This document shows positions 21,931-34,673 of a stretch of DNA of 64,000 bases, piece by piece. The stretch is from Lithobates sylvaticus (taxonomy: Eukaryota > Chordata > Amphibia > Anura > Ranidae). Numbering within the stretch: position 1 is the first letter of the stretch; each line of letters begins with the position of its first letter. The stretch spans positions 594,315,161-594,379,160 of the forward strand of contig CM053026.1 in the NCBI GenBank assembly GCA_028564925.1. The letters run 5' to 3'. A program made the position numbers and the translations under genes. The notes under the pieces were generated by a model. The model ran no database searches, was not told where the DNA came from, and was given only the letters and a program-made list of their open reading frames with translations.

Positions 21931-22456
21931 TGGATGCTGGTCCATTGAAGTCTACTACATGCAAAGTGCTGCATTTTGCAGGAGAAAAGTCCCCACCCTT
22001 TCCAAAAACGCAGAGGCACAAAAATGCATTGATGTGAACATGTTCCATAGAAACCCATGTTAAAAAAATTCCATGCATTTCTGCAAAATGTAAATGTATC
22101 AAAAAACGCATTAGTGTGAATAGAGTCTAAAACTGGAGCACTCAGGATCAGGTGCAGCTGTGCATGGTAGACAATGAACTTCTAAGGGCACTTTCACAGT
22201 CACTGCGCCCCGGGCGTCTGCGGTAAAGCCGCTTTTCGGCCGCTAGCGGGGAGCTTTAGGAGCGGTGTATGCATAGATTCTTTCTATGCAAAGAATTCTC
22301 TCTGCTCTTCTGAAGCCACAGCGGTCAAAGGAAAAGAAAAGAAAAACTGGGCAGTCTGCCAAGAATCAAAACATTCTTTATCAGTTGAACTTAAGTATAA
22401 ACATTGTAACAATGTGTCAATGGAATAGACTTTGTGTGTACTGTAAGCGAAAAAAG
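21931..22456. other. MITE fragments, no gene
   Basis: The stretch up to 22125 ends in ACGCATTAGTGTGAATAGAG, a typical MITE terminus. From 22190 the left end of the GC-rich TTTCACA family (as at 4272) is present for about 85 bp before being lost. No coding exon was seen. Confidence 0.5.
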
Positions 22457-22800
22457 TTAACCACTTAAAACACTAAATCTTTTTCTGACATTTGTTGGTT
22501 TCAAGTTAAAATAAATATTTTTTTGCTCGAAAATTACTTAGAACCCCCAAACAATATATATATTTTTTAGTAGACACACTAGAGAATAAAATGGTGGTTG
22601 TTGCAATATTTTATGTCGCACTGTATTTGCATCTTTCAAATGCACTTTTTTTGGGAAAAAATAGTTTAATGAATTAAAAAAAAAAAAAACGAACCAGTAA
22701 AGTTAGTCCTTTTTTTTTTGTATAATGTGAAAGATTTTACGTTGCGAGAATCGTGATCTTTTTAATCTAAGCAAAAAAATTGTGATTCTCATTTTGGCCA
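22457..22800. mobile_element. AT-rich TTAA MITE, left part
   Basis: TTAACCACTTAAAACACT at 22457 begins an AT-rich element with a GAAAATTACTTAGAACCCCC block, which is the inverse of the stretch at 100-140. The right end was not found. Confidence 0.55.
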
Positions 22801-22849
22801 GAATCGTGCAGCTCTAGTGTGAATCAGGGGCTAAAGAGTAACTACATTT

Positions 22850-23332
22850 TTGTTGAGAAAAACACATTCCCATCTCGGTGCACAGTGCAAGGATTTTAAC
22901 AAAATTTGTTGAAGATTCCTATTCGTCTCTGCAGAAAAAGCTGTTATGTCATTAAGCATTGTGAATCTGAATGGGAGTGACTTTTTCATTATCAATCAGC
23001 TGATACACTAAAAGCAGGGGGCAGGAAGCTGAAATTACACTCTGCAGAGCTCAGTGAGGAGAGATGAGAGCTGATTGGAGGGGGCAAACACCCCTTTACA
23101 GAGCACACCGGAACAGGGCTGAGGTTGTCAATTACAGGCTGTGTGCTGAAGCTCCCTCCCATGTCACCTTTTTAGCTCTTGGTGTCAGAAGTGAATCATG
23201 CAGATAGCAGAGGAACGAAGCAGCAGACAGAAATTACACTTAGTCCTTTGGATTGAGACAAGCACACACTATAGAGGGATAGGCTTTGTTCATATTTCAT
23301 GTCTAAGGGTTTACAAACACTTAAAAAAAAAT
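22850..23332. repeat. Dispersed repeat, also at 57020-57165
   Basis: The segment containing GATTTTAACAAAATTTGTTG and TGAATCTGAATGGGAGTGAC recurs, diverged, at 57035-57145. It extends to an ACAAACACTT terminus near 23325. Family unknown. Confidence 0.6.
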
Positions 23333-23345
23333 TTAAAGTTATAGT

Positions 23346-24225
23346 TTACCCCTTCACGCCTATAAGCGTAAAACAATTTTGAAACTTTGACATGTGTTAG
23401 TAAAACTGTATATATCATCAAAACTACTTTGTGCATCCAGGTGAATTATACCTCGTTATATTTTAAAGACAAATTGGTCTTTCTTTTGGTGGTAAATGGT
23501 AATGGATATCTCCTGATTTTTATTTAATTTTTTATTCTCAAAAGGAAAATTGGTCCATAATAGTAAAAAAAAATCATATTTAATAAATTTAGCTGTATAC
23601 TTTTTACTACTACCATAACCTTCCACCGAAGAACAATTCAAATTAAATTCACCCGATGATCGCAGCGATACCACATATTTCTATGTTAGTTGTTGTTTGT
23701 ACCTGTAGTACAGCACAAAAACAATTGTTCCCATTTTGCTTTTTTTAAATCCTACCTAAAAACACACTGACACTAATACAAAAAAAGAATAAAAAAAAAA
23801 TACTGATCCTGACATTTGACCCTGACCCAAACACTAACCCTGACACTTTGTATTTTTTATTTAAATTTTTTATTATGGTTATTATTTTATTTTTTACACA
23901 CACTTTTTGTTTTCCTGCAAGGAGAGAGAGAGAGATACGATGCATCTCTCTCCTCCATTCACAGAGAAACAAAAACAGGGGAGGGTTTCACAGTGACTGA
24001 TCACTGTGATAGCCAATCAGAGGCTATCATAGTGATCAGGTGACCCGGAATTGGGAGTTCCGGGTCCCAATCATTAGTATGGGGCCCGTACTCACCGTGA
24101 GACCCCAATCTCTGTGCTAGGAGCACGCCATGCTGCGCGCTCCCAGCACAAAGAGACATAGGCAAATATGCAGACCCACGGAAAAAAGCCTAGTCCACTG
24201 GGGCCACATATTTGCGTACGGTCGG
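23346..24225. mobile_element. MITE of the TTAA group
   Basis: Starts TTACCCCTTCACGCCTATAA and holds the family's A/T-rich block and a GC-rich inverted half (GATCACTGTGATAGCC, CACATATTTGCGTACGG). The right terminus is missing: an A run and other sequence follow at 24226. Confidence 0.6.
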
Positions 24226-24593
24226 CAAAAAAAAAAAAAAACAGAGTTAGGTACCTGGTAACTCCTTTTCTAGGAAGTCTTCCAGGGCAGCATCTGAGAG
24301 ATAGGCTCCTCTTACAGCAAACACAATGTCCACCATTATAAAAAAGACTGCACGTACCAGGGGGGCGCATGTGCGTGAGTGAAGGAGATGGCCACCTGAT
24401 TCCTCCGCTCCACGCCGTTGAACCTGACAAGCCAGCCTAATACAGCACAGAGCGAGCGGGGGTGCAGCTAACACACCTCCAGGCTCCGGATCACCTCTGG
24501 CAGCTGCCGGTAATGTACCGATCGGTCAAGAACAAGCCTAAGAACAGGGAGTCCCATAAGCCCTCCTCAGCCTTAGGCAAGGGCTGAAGCAAG

Positions 24594-25562
24594 ATGGCGC
24601 CTGAGCCTCCGGAGCCAGATGACGCTACTCAGTTCTCTGCAGGGGATCCAGCGTCACCCGCCGACAGCCTGCATCAATTTCCCACGGACCCGGTGAGTCC
24701 TCTCCCTGTAGACTCTGACAATATGCTGGCCAAGTTCCGCAGCATAGTGAGGGACGAGATTACCGCGGCCTCCGCAAACTTTCCTCAGATCTGGTGTGGG
24801 GCCTTAAAGAGATAGGCCACCGCACTAATCAATTAGAGCAACATATGGATCTGACCACTACAGTGTTAGAGGGCCACGAGGAGGAGGTGGATAAAATGTC
24901 AGCTGAGCTGGAGTCCCTAAAAGATTAACTGGAGGAAGCAGAAAACAGGGCCCGCAGGGACAATCTCCGTATTCGTGGTATCCATGAAGTTATTACCGAC
25001 CTGCAGGGCACAGCTACCGCTTTTTTCCAGGAACTGGCCCCCCGAGATCCCAGTGGACAGGCTAGAATTCGATCATATTCACAGGTCCCTGGCCCCTAAG
25101 CCCTCTGATGGCCCCCGAGGGAAGTCATTATTAAAATTCATTATTACCGTACCAAAGAGAAACTTTTACAGTCCGCAAGAGAAGAGCAAGATCTCTCCTT
25201 TCAAGGTAACTCTCTCCAACTGTTTGCTGACCTTTCGCTAGTCACAATCGCCAGGCATCGGGGCCTCAAACCATATCTCAAAATTCTACAAACCCAGGGG
25301 GATCAAATACAGATGGGGGTTCCCGTTTAAGCTATCTTTCCCCCACCTGGGCCGCCAGTTCCATGCCACTTCTCTGTCCTATTTGAGACGCCACTTCCAG
25401 GAACTACAGATGGGCCTGCCCTCGTCTCCTACTGATGCACAGTCCTCCTCTCCCAGGCCTGGACCCTCTCAGCCTCCTCAAGCACCCCAACGCTCTCAAC
25501 CCGGGTCCCAGGTGCTGCAGGATCTACAGGCTCAGCGTTTCCACAAGTCCAATAATGACTGA
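24594..25562 (+). pseudogene. LINE ORF1 pseudogene (RNA-binding protein)
   Basis: The decayed sequence matches the layout of L1-type ORF1 proteins, which trimerise and coat LINE RNA. An acidic, Pro-rich N-terminus begins at MAPEPPEPDDATQ. A coiled-coil region follows (GHRTNQLEQHMD through LEEAENRARRDNLRIRGI), where the RRDNLRIRGI stretch opens the RNA-binding domain. Next come DHIHRSLAPKP, IHYYRTKEKLLQSAR and YRWGFPFKLSFP, as in the C-terminal domain. A Pro/Ser/Gln-rich tail ends at a TGA at 25560-25562. Frame changes occur near 24785, 25105 and 25310, and a stop interrupts the coiled coil at about 24927. It cannot be translated whole. Confidence 0.88.
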
Positions 25563-26209
25563 TGATGCCTAATCTATATCTTTGTGTAGCCTAGTCTTTC
25601 TTGCTGCCTGGCCCTGTGCCACAAGCGATGAACCTTGTTTAACTGTCAGATTTACACCCGGCACCAGAAGGTGCATTTTGGAGCATGTCCCCTGCCACAC
25701 TTACACCCTGCTCTGAACTTTGCTCCAGAGATGGAGGTGATCACCCTGCCGCTCGGCCACCCGGAGGCGAGAGGCCTCTGGCCATTGTCTTTGGGTGCCC
25801 AGGGGCCCCAGGCAGTTTTGCTTTCACATGTACTAAGTTAGTTACACTGTTTTAGCTGGGTCCTTATGACTGTGTTATCAGAAATTTCTTAGACTGTGCT
25901 AAAGACGCTTCACTTGACTGTACTATTTTGCAATAGGCCAGTGGTTCAGACGGACCACTGCTCCCCCCATGAGTTGGCACTTGGCTAAGATGGCTGTCTT
26001 GGCCAATGTCCCACCCCACTGTGGGTCTTACAGCTCACAAAAAGATGCATTTAAGTTCTTAATGCTTACTCTACTCAGTTCTCCTCAGTAGTCTTATGTC
26101 TTGCTTTCTCTTTCCTTCCTGTCTCTTCTCCTCTCCACCCTCGTCTCCCTCCCTCTCAGTCCCTGGGGTGTGCAGATGGAGCACTTCATAGGAGTACACC
26201 TCCGATTCC

Positions 26210-29200
26210 ATGACACTCCACTGGCTGTCCCTGAATGTTCAGGGCATGAACTCCCCCCAAAAAACGGGTCAAAGTTTTTAAATATCTCAATCAACAAAAA
26301 TAGATATTGCAGGTTTGCAGGAAACACATTTTTCTTCCTCCTCCTGTCAAAAATATTTTGCGGTAGAATACCCCCATGTTTATCTGGCTAATGGCCCTAC
26401 TAAACAGAGGGGAGTCCATATCCCTATATGCAAATCAGTCACATTTATTTGCAGTGAAAAAATAGGTACCTACCATTTGGGTCTGCTAATTTTGCAAGGT
26501 ACCATTTAAGACAACAATGTGACCATTATGACTTACTATGCCCCAAACAAGAATCCGGGGCCTTTCCTGACCCACATCTGCTCCCTGCTGAAGTCCCATC
26601 AGAGGGGTACCCTTCTGTTGGCAGGTGACTCTAACGTGAAATTGAACCCTTCTCTTGACAACTACCCATCGGATTATGAACTCCCCTCTCCTGCCGCAAA
26701 AACATTCTCACATTCCTTGCAAAATCACGACCTAGTAGATATTTGGCGGGAGCTTCACTCTCTAGGTAGGGACTACACTCACTATTCCCACCCTCATCAT
26801 TCTCACTCCAGGATCGATCATATGTTTGTATTACGGAAACACCTCCATTTAATAGATTCGATCTCTATCCTTGCTGCCCCATGGTCGACCACAACCCTAT
26901 CTAAGCACTCCCTGCTAAGCAAACCGCAACAGTCTCCCTGGGTGATGAACGACTCTTTTGTCTTTCAAAGAGATTCTTAGTGACATCCACAAGGCTTCCG
27001 TGGAGTATTTTAGACTTAATGCAGGGTCAGTTTCATCTCCAGTCACACTGGGGGAGGCATACAAGGCTGTCCTTCGGGGGGCCACATTATTCGCCTAGCG
27101 TCCAAACGCAAAAGTGAGCGAGCATAGGCTCGCCGCACTCTGGAGCAACAACTGGAGGCCTTGGCAACGGCCTTCAAGCAATCCCCCACCCCTGCCAACC
27201 ACAGACTCTTAGACAAAGCCTGCACAGATCTAGATTTATGTTGTTTGACTGACAAAGCAGAACGCACCCTACGCTGGGCCCGACAAAAATGGTATGCTAA
27301 AGTGAATAAACCTAATGCAATGCTAGCCAATAGATTGCGCACCTTTACCCCAAAATTTGCTCCCATTGCTCTGCATACCCGCCACAACACCCTTACTGGC
27401 AACCCCCAGCAGGTTCTGGACGTATAAAACAGCATCGCCTTACTAAACCTTATTCTGCCCCCGATCATTCTTCCCCCCAGGGCCTAGACGCCTTCTTGAC
27501 AAATTCATCTTTACCTTAACATTCACATATTATCTATCCGAAACCCACAAGTCCCTAATGGACCGAGACATACAAGTCTCGGAAGTTCTCCAGTGCATTA
27601 AGGAAAAATGCCTGGCCCAGATGGCTTCACGGCACTATATTCCCGGAAATTAGCAGATGCCATTGCCCCCTACCTAACAACTATGTACAAATCAGTTAAG
27701 GAAGGTCATCCCTTCACACCAAACCTGCTGACCGCTAATATCGTAATGGTCCCTAAACGAGACAGAGACCATTCCTCTTGGGCTAACTTCAGGCCGATCT
27801 CCCTAATCAATATAGATATAAAAATATTGACGAAGATCTTGGCCAACCGCCTCAACTCCTTTCTCTCACGCCTGATAAAGAAGGACCAGGTAGGCTTTGT
27901 CCCAAGGAGACAGGCAGGCGATGCCATCAGATGTCTCCTTCAATTACAACATATAGTACACAATAGGTCCTTAGAAACAATGTTCCTGTCACTGGACATC
28001 AATAAATCCTTTGACACCTTGTCATGGCCTTACCTGACACAGGTGCCTAGCTATTATGGGTTCAGCACCTCCTTTATGAGCTGGGTTTCAGCTATTTTTG
28101 ACTCCCCCAGGTCAAAGTGAAATACTATGGGTTTGAATTGCCTACCTTCCCTATTAAAAGGGGATCTCGCCAAGGTTGCCCACTGTCCCCACTCCTATTT
28201 ATCCTGGCATTGGAACCCTTGGCAGAGGCCATCCGATCCCACCCAGACATATCGGGGGTGGAAATAGCGGGTACTCCACACAAGTTGTCATTGTTTGTGG
28301 ATGATATTCTGCTGACCATCACTAAACCCAGAATCACCCTTCCTAACCTGCTCCCTCTTTTAAACACCTTCGCCACATTTTCGGGCCTATCAGTCAACCC
28401 CGCTAAATCCAAAGCAATGTCGATTAATCTCTCGCCCTCTGAGCTAGAAGCCCTACAATCTGCATTCTCCTTCCAATGGTTAAACTCATTACACTACCTG
28501 GGGATCAGGCTTACCCCAAGATACTTGGGCCTATATCAAGCCAACTTCCCCTTATTTTTTGGGAACTTGGCGGCTATGCTCTCCTCCTGGTCCACCCTCC
28601 TGTTGTTCTGGTTCGGCAGGATTGCAACTGTCCTTATGATTTCCCAAAGCTACTTTATTTTTTCCGGGTCTTGCCGGTCCAGGTCCCTTCTCACATTCTG
28701 CGTATACACCAGCGCAAAATCATGCAGTTTATCTGGGGTTCTGTGAGACCCAGGATCAAAAAGCAGGTTCTGTACACCCGCAGGATCAGTGGTGGCCTCT
28801 CGGTTCCCAACTTACACGCCTATACAGCAGCGGCTATCGCCCCATTATCTCATCTCCATGAAAAACACCAAATGCCGTTGTGGGGCACCATTGATCTAGT
28901 GGATTCTCACCATTAGCCTCCCTCCCTTGGCTCCCTCGAGTCCACCGCCCAAACAATATCGGTCCATGTCTGGCCCACTCACTTCGGTTGTGGGACACAG
29001 TAAAATACTCGGTGGGCCTAGTCTCCCCCCATCTCCCTCAACTCCACTTTCTTCAGTGTCCATTATTCCCACCGGGATGCGACAATCCGTTGCAGTTCAC
29101 TTGGTTGACCGAGAACGGCTTTGTGGATATCCACTCCATGTTTACCCCCACCAAGATTATCCAATTTGCAACCTTACGTTCCTCTCATGACATCCCCCTT

Positions 29201-30591
29201 AGGGGGCACTACAGCTATATGCAACTCAACATCTTATAAAATCTCAACAAACCCCTTATACCAGGGGTGCTCAACCAGTGGCCCGGGGCCCACATGTGGC
29301 CCGCGGACCCTCTGATGTGGCCCGCGATCTCCTGCTCTGGGATAGAATAGAAATAATACTGTTTTTAAAGGTCAGTTTATTGCTAAAATCACAGGGTATA
29401 TATGGGCATATCTTTTCTGCAGTGGTTACTGGGCTGCTTTCAAACTGATCCGTAGGTGCAGAGCATCTTACCTGTGGGTTACCTGCACTGAGCCATAGAC
29501 TTATTTTATTACCTGCGAGTTTAGTGAGCTTTCTGAAAGTGCACCAAACCTGCAGAATATAATAGAAGTCTAATGCAAACTGCAGGAAAGCCAAAAGGTA
29601 CATCAGTGTGACACCAGCCTTGGACCCCTTTCACACGGTCAGTCCGACAGTCCGACCAATTGGACCCTCCATTCACCTCTAAGTAGTGGCAGACATAAAC
29701 CGACTTGCGTTCTACCTCCAATACGATCCACTAAAAAGTATCGTGGGCTGCGTCCGTGTCCGCTCTGCAAATGCACAGTGGACACGGACATGCCATCCAC
29801 CTGCTCCGCTCATTGTGGCCCGCAATCGGTTACCAAGTCACTTAAGTGGCCCTCGCTCTTCAAAAGGTTGGACACCCCTGCCTTATACTTTGACCCCTTT
29901 CGAAAGCCTTTGTAGATCACAACCCCAATCCTCTGGTTTAATCTCTTTAATATATGCAGCCATAATAGGCTCCAAAAAAACACCATTGAGACCATATAAT
30001 CTCCAGTGGGAGGCAGAACTTGGGAAACAACTAGACCCGGAGGATTGGCAGATCATGACTATTGCACTGTCCAAGTGCTCCAAGAACATTCTCTTCTTGG
30101 AAAATGCCTATAAAGTGCTCTATAGATGGTATTACACCACAGCCAGATTGGCAAGTTTTATTCCATCATATTCCCCCTTATGTTTTCGTGGGTGTTGCCA
30201 AGAGGGCACAATGGCACACATCTGGTGGAGGTGCCCCAGGGTATGCAGACTGTGGGTCAGAGTCTATGCACTCCTTCACAATCTCTTTAACACTAACATA
30301 AAGAGAGACCCTTTTGAGGCCCTTCTGGGGAAACCGATCACAGAATTACTACACCCAGAACGCCAATTGGCGTCGCATATTTTTACTGCAACTAAATTGA
30401 CTATAGCAAAAGCCTGTAAAACTCCGTCTGTCAGTTTCAAAGCAGTTAAAAGCTGCGTAAATTATATCATGGTCAACGAGAAACTGACAGTCGTGTTATC
30501 AGATGCCCATGACAAATTCCTCCAGACATGGCAGCCCTGGGTGGCACATACCCACCCTTCCCGATTCGACCTAGAGTTACTCTCTCTCTAG
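26210..30591 (+). pseudogene. LINE ORF2 pseudogene (endonuclease and reverse transcriptase)
   Basis: The protein begins at MTLHWLSLNVQGMNSPQK, the first motif of the AP-type endonuclease that nicks target DNA. LQETHF, AGDSNV and RIDHM follow. The reverse transcriptase shows SWANFRPISLINID, KILANRL, KKDQVGF, RQGCPLSPLLFILALEP and the catalytic FVDD box near 28293. The C-terminus, after the hAT insertion, ends in a variant of the Cys/His zinc motif (near 30185-30235). There are frame breaks near 26500, 26985, 27420, 28110 and 28570, and a hAT element at 29262. The enzyme is inactive. The family's ORF2 is typically about 1,250 residues, which fits the span. Confidence 0.93.
29262..29880. mobile_element. 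hAT element in LINE ORF2, perfect 8-bp duplication
   Basis: The ends CAGGGGTGCTCAACC and GGTTGGACACCCCTG are inverted. The octamer CCTTATAC precedes (29254-29261) and follows (29881-29888) the element. No transposase is present. A longer relative lies at 58269-59686. It inserted after the LINE. Confidence 0.95.
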
Positions 30592-31137
30592 TATGCCTCC
30601 ATTCCCCCCACCCCGTGGACTCCCCTCTCCCCTCACTTATTTTCTGCTTCTTCCCCTTCTTTCTATCCTACACACATATCCCACTCTTCTTCCGGCCTTC
30701 CTCCTTCTTAAGTCTTCTACCTATCTTCTCTTTTTTTTTGTCTCTCTGGCCTACAGGCTAGGTCCTGCTGGAATTGGACAAATGGTGAGAATTTTTTTTT
30801 ATTGATTACAGGTATATACTGCCTTTCTTTATGTATCCTCTTTATTTATTTTTTTCTTTTTGAAATGTTATGTTTTACATTCTTCTCTCGACACGTGTGC
30901 TACATATGGCTCTGTAAAACCACTTACACGCAACTGAAGTCTAGCGTGCTACCACACTATCAGGAACATATGATCGCCCCTGAATTCTCAAGAGCTTGTG
31001 GAAATCTTTGTGTCCCGGACTATCATTTTTGACACCTGAAGTTTATGCAACTATGTATACATGATGTGTCCACCACTGTTTAATATTATCCTGTTGATCT
31101 GCATTTTCAATAAAACCCTTTGTACAATAAAGTGAAA

Positions 31138-32689
31138 AAAATATATATATTTTTGCCTTAAAGTTTTCAGAAATAGGTCCAAAATTTAGAGTAGCGCTGA
31201 TTTTAAACATAATATACTTTTTTTATAGGTTACATTTAATGTGAGAATTTACCTCCCAGTGTATAAATACGGTAACTGCAGAAAATAGCATATAGATTTA
31301 GTATCTCTGATGTCCTGAAAGATCCCAAAAGTAACAGATCCTTGCTTGTATATTATTGCTGAGTACATTGAAAATGCCTTCTGAGGAAACTTCAGTCTGA
31401 TTGTGCTATGAATTTCAAATAAAGAATACGAGACCAACATAAACATTTGTACAAGTTATAGCTGCACTGAATATTATGGTAATTGCAGTAATATTTACAA
31501 TTGTTACAATGTAGAGTTTCTCTTCAGTATTTTCATGTAAGGCTGCAGAGATCCTGTACATTGATATGCACACAGTGGAGCTAGTAAACACTACCTGAAG
31601 TAGAGCAATATAAATATTGCAAACATATATACTCTTAAATAACCTGTCTATTCTTGGATTTGACTAATGAACAAAGGTGAGAAAACTCATGCATACAAAT
31701 TAGGATTCATCTGTTCATACTGTTTACACAGAAAGTCACTATACTTGCTATATGTTAATGTTTATTTATGTTCTCATTTCTTATTCAGTGTTATATCATC
31801 GTCATCATATATGTGTGTGCGAGTGTGTATATACAGGCGTATGTACTGTATGTGAGTACATTGCGTATATGTACAGTATGTGTGCACTATGCACAGGGGT
31901 AATATACTCCTGTTCCCTGAACTATGTACTTGACATTCTTCTGACCCCGGCAATCTGCTTTCTGGGCTGTATGTTATATTTATTCCTGACCCCTGCATTC
32001 TGTACATTACCCACTCCCTACTCCTGCACTTTGAACGTCACACACTTCTGACCCCTGCATTATGTACAGTATATTACATACTCCTGATCCCTGCACATTA
32101 CACACTCCTGGCCCCTGACAAACTTCTGACCTCTGCACTCTATTCACAATCACCAGCAGAGGCAGAGAACAAACAGCAAGCAGGTCCCACTGCATCACTG
32201 TGCATTTCCAGGTCCATGTGAAACCCAACTGGCAGATCTGGAGCTAGGCAGTGAAATGGAGTCAAAAGTCAGGTCAGCAGGAAGTAGTATCCCAGCTGCA
32301 GAAGATGACTGGGCTCAAGCACCTCAGAGGAGGGGGGTGCAGCTTGGCATCTTCATGGGCACTGAATGAGCTTGTCCCAGCACTGTCTAAAGATAAGATC
32401 TCCCAGATGATTCAATGCATTCATACAATTTAGTTAAAGTTGTATGTGACATTATTTATTTGGTTAAGTTGGGACATTTTTATTAGCCCTAAATAGATTT
32501 ATTAATTTACAATCGGTTTGTAAATCTTGTTTTGATTTCCTAACAACTATGAACGAATTGTTTAGATAGGCCCTTCCACTTCATAGCTATTCATAAATCC
32601 AATAGAGATTGCACAACTTGACAGCAATTTGAGTAGTCAGCTTAGAGTCCAACTGAAATTTCATTTTTCATCCACGTGACCTTCAGAAG
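31138..32689. other. No gene; degenerate minisatellite at 31920-32145
   Basis: No exon was recognised. Between about 31920 and 32145 a degenerate tandem repeat is based on CTCCTGACCCCTGCATT with a GTACATTAC spacer. A TATATGTG-rich stretch lies near 31805-31880. Confidence 0.55.
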
Positions 32690-33633
32690 GTTTTTACCCC
32701 ATTCACGACCAGAGTATTTTTTGCTATTCAGCACTGTGCTACTTTAACTGGCGATTGCATGGTCATGGAACACTGTACCCAAAAGAGATTTATATATATT
32801 TTTTTCACACAAATAGAGCTTTTTTTTTTGGTGGTATTTGATCACCACTGGGAAATTCTTAGATTTTTTTGCGATATAAACACATAGACTGATTTTTTTT
32901 ATTTTTTTTTAAATGGCAATATTTTCTACATTTTGTTATAAAACATATCCAATCAGAAAAGCAATTGTCTTCATACATTTAGGCCAAAATGTATTCTGTT
33001 ACATGTCTTTGGTAAAGAAAAAATCCCAGTAAGCATATATTAACAGCTTTGTGTGCAAGTTATATTATCTACAAACTTTGGTATACAGTATATACTGGAA
33101 TTTATGCAGCTATAGACCCTATGCTGTAATCAGCAATTTAAAGTGTGACTGTGATATGGTGGCAGACAATCTGGTGCTAACAGACACTATACAGGATGAT
33201 CGCTAGCTGACATTAATACAGTGATCAGTGATAATACTGTACACTGACACTGTACGAATGACACTGGCCGGGAAGGGGCAATCAAGGGGTTAACTGTGTG
33301 CCTAACAATGTGTAATGTGTGTAACGTGTGCTGCTTTTACTTTACTATCTGGCTGTTTTTTTTCTCCCAAGAAACTACCAGATAGCTGTTCACAGTACAA
33401 AGAGTGCTCTGTTTTTGTAAACTCAGAACTCTGTGTGTTATTGGCCACAGCTGATCAGCTGAGTTCAGCCAAAAATATTAGCTGAAATCAGTCCAATCAC
33501 TGCAGGGGTCAGCAAGGGGCGTGGGCGTGCCCCTAACCCAGAAGCAAGCTGGCAACGTACAGGTATGTTGTTCGGCCTGCCTGTGCCGCCCGTCCACAGT
33601 AAATCTACTGTGGGGGAGGCAGCAAGTAGTTAA
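32690..33633. mobile_element. Diverged TTAA MITE
   Basis: The left end near 32695 is degraded (ACCCCATTCACGACC), and the right end reads GCAGCAAGTAGT followed by TTAA at 33630-33633. The internal landmarks ACAAATAGAGCTT and GGCAGACAATCTGG match the outer layer of the nest at 8078-13390. It ends less than 100 bp from a GATB exon. Confidence 0.8.
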
Positions 33634-33725
33634 TTAGCTAAATGGATTTTTTTTTTAAATATACGAACCTTAGTGAAAGACCTGGAAAAGAAATACATGT
33701 ACAAAATACACAATGCACTACTTAC

Positions 33726-33876
33726 TGGTAGTGTTCCTGGCAAGGAAGCATCAAAAAACGACACTGTGGAGTTTGGCGGAGCAGCAAACTTAACTTGTGA
33801 ACTTGAAAAAAGCTTGGAGGCAGAATTAATCTGTGCATGGACCTCAAGACCAACAACTCCTTCCCAGAGCAAAGAT
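33726..33876 (-). CDS. GATB: GATB exon with the VVGLEVHAQ signature
   Basis: Encodes the start of the catalytic GatB domain of the mitochondrial amidotransferase that makes Gln-tRNA(Gln). On the minus strand, one base completes a split codon, followed by 50 codons: [15 protein letters not shown], then [14 protein letters not shown] and [13 protein letters not shown]. The GLEVHAQ motif is the hallmark of GatB from bacteria to vertebrates. A TTGCAG acceptor precedes the exon (33877-33882), and a GTAAGT donor begins at 33725. The 3' phase is 0, so it joins in frame to TLNKRC at 14194. The intron between them is about 19.5 kb. The reading frame and splice sites are intact, which supports a working gene. 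Confidence 0.95.
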
Positions 33877-34003
33877 CTGCAAGAAGAACCATATAGTACA
33901 TTATACAGTTGGAGAATTTCTAGGGGTTCCATATGACCGTTTCTGAATTGTTTTAAGGTGTCTGTACAGAGATGTCATTTTTACAGCTTTTTGTGACAAG
34001 TAG

Positions 34004-34670
34004 TTAAAGAGGAAGTCCAGCCTCCTTCAGAAAAATATACAAATACTGTAGCTGCTGACTTTTAATATTAGTACATCTAGGTCAGACGGCAGAATGAAGA
34101 TCTGGTGAAGATAGAAGCCTCTGTAGCGGTGACAGTGCGCCGCTGGAGGGATTCATTTTAAGGTGAGTCTTTCATAATGTGCTAGAATGCTGTACAGGGG
34201 GGAAAACTTTTTAGAAATTAAATCTAGAAATTACCACTAAAGCTACAGTTATTTGACTGTTGTTTTTGTTGTTAAAAAGTCAGAATTGACAAAATGTTAC
34301 TTGAATTTTGGGGGTACTTGGGAGACTGGGTTCAAATAAAACTGGCATTTGTAAGGCACACTGGAGGTTCATCTCTCCTAGTCTCCCTTCCTGCTGGCAG
34401 TGGCATTTTGGCAGAAAGAAAATGCTTGACACTCGTAAACGCCTTTAGCTGTGTCAAGTGTTTGGGCGTTAATTCATTTCATTGGCCAGAATAATAATTA
34501 ATCCTGGCCATTGAAATTAACTAACGCTCAAGGGCTGAACATAGATTTAGGCGTGTTTACACGCGTCAAGCGTTTTTTTCTGCCAAAATTCTTCTGTTCC
34601 TGGACGTACTGGCAGTGGAGTTTTTTGTTTCTGCCTCTCAACGCCCCTGCTTCCAAGCGCCTCTAAAAGC
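34004..34670. repeat. TTAA-type MITE start and flanking repeats
   Basis: TTAAAGAGGAAGTCCAGCC at 34004 opens an element of the TTAAAG group. The TAGCTGCTGAC motif recurs at 63430-63470. Its right end is not clear. From 34300 to 34670 repeats with AACGCC and GCGTTAATT stretches follow. Confidence 0.5.
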
Positions 34671-34673
34671 CTA

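Larger units (their letters stand above)
24420..31137 (+). mobile_element. Near-full-length but decayed L1/Tx1-like LINE
   Basis: The element has a GC-rich 5' region, ORF1 (24594-25562), a spacer, ORF2 (26210-30591) and a 3' untranslated region that ends with AATAAA-type signals and a short A run at about 31090-31137. A hAT element interrupts ORF2 at 29262-29880. Excluding that, the length is about 6.1 kb, near the usual size for this group. Its many frame changes mark it as old relative to the copy at 36811. The 5' boundary is approximate, and no target duplication was identified. Confidence 0.9.

Noticed and set aside
29686-29880. Start of the 301-codon frame ending at 30591 taken as a gene start
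   Set aside because: The first part is hAT element sequence. Only the part after 29888 is LINE ORF2.
33673-33936. 87-codon plus-strand frame ([14 protein letters not shown])
   Set aside because: It is the antisense shadow of the GATB exon, which has splice sites and conserved protein sequence on the minus strand.
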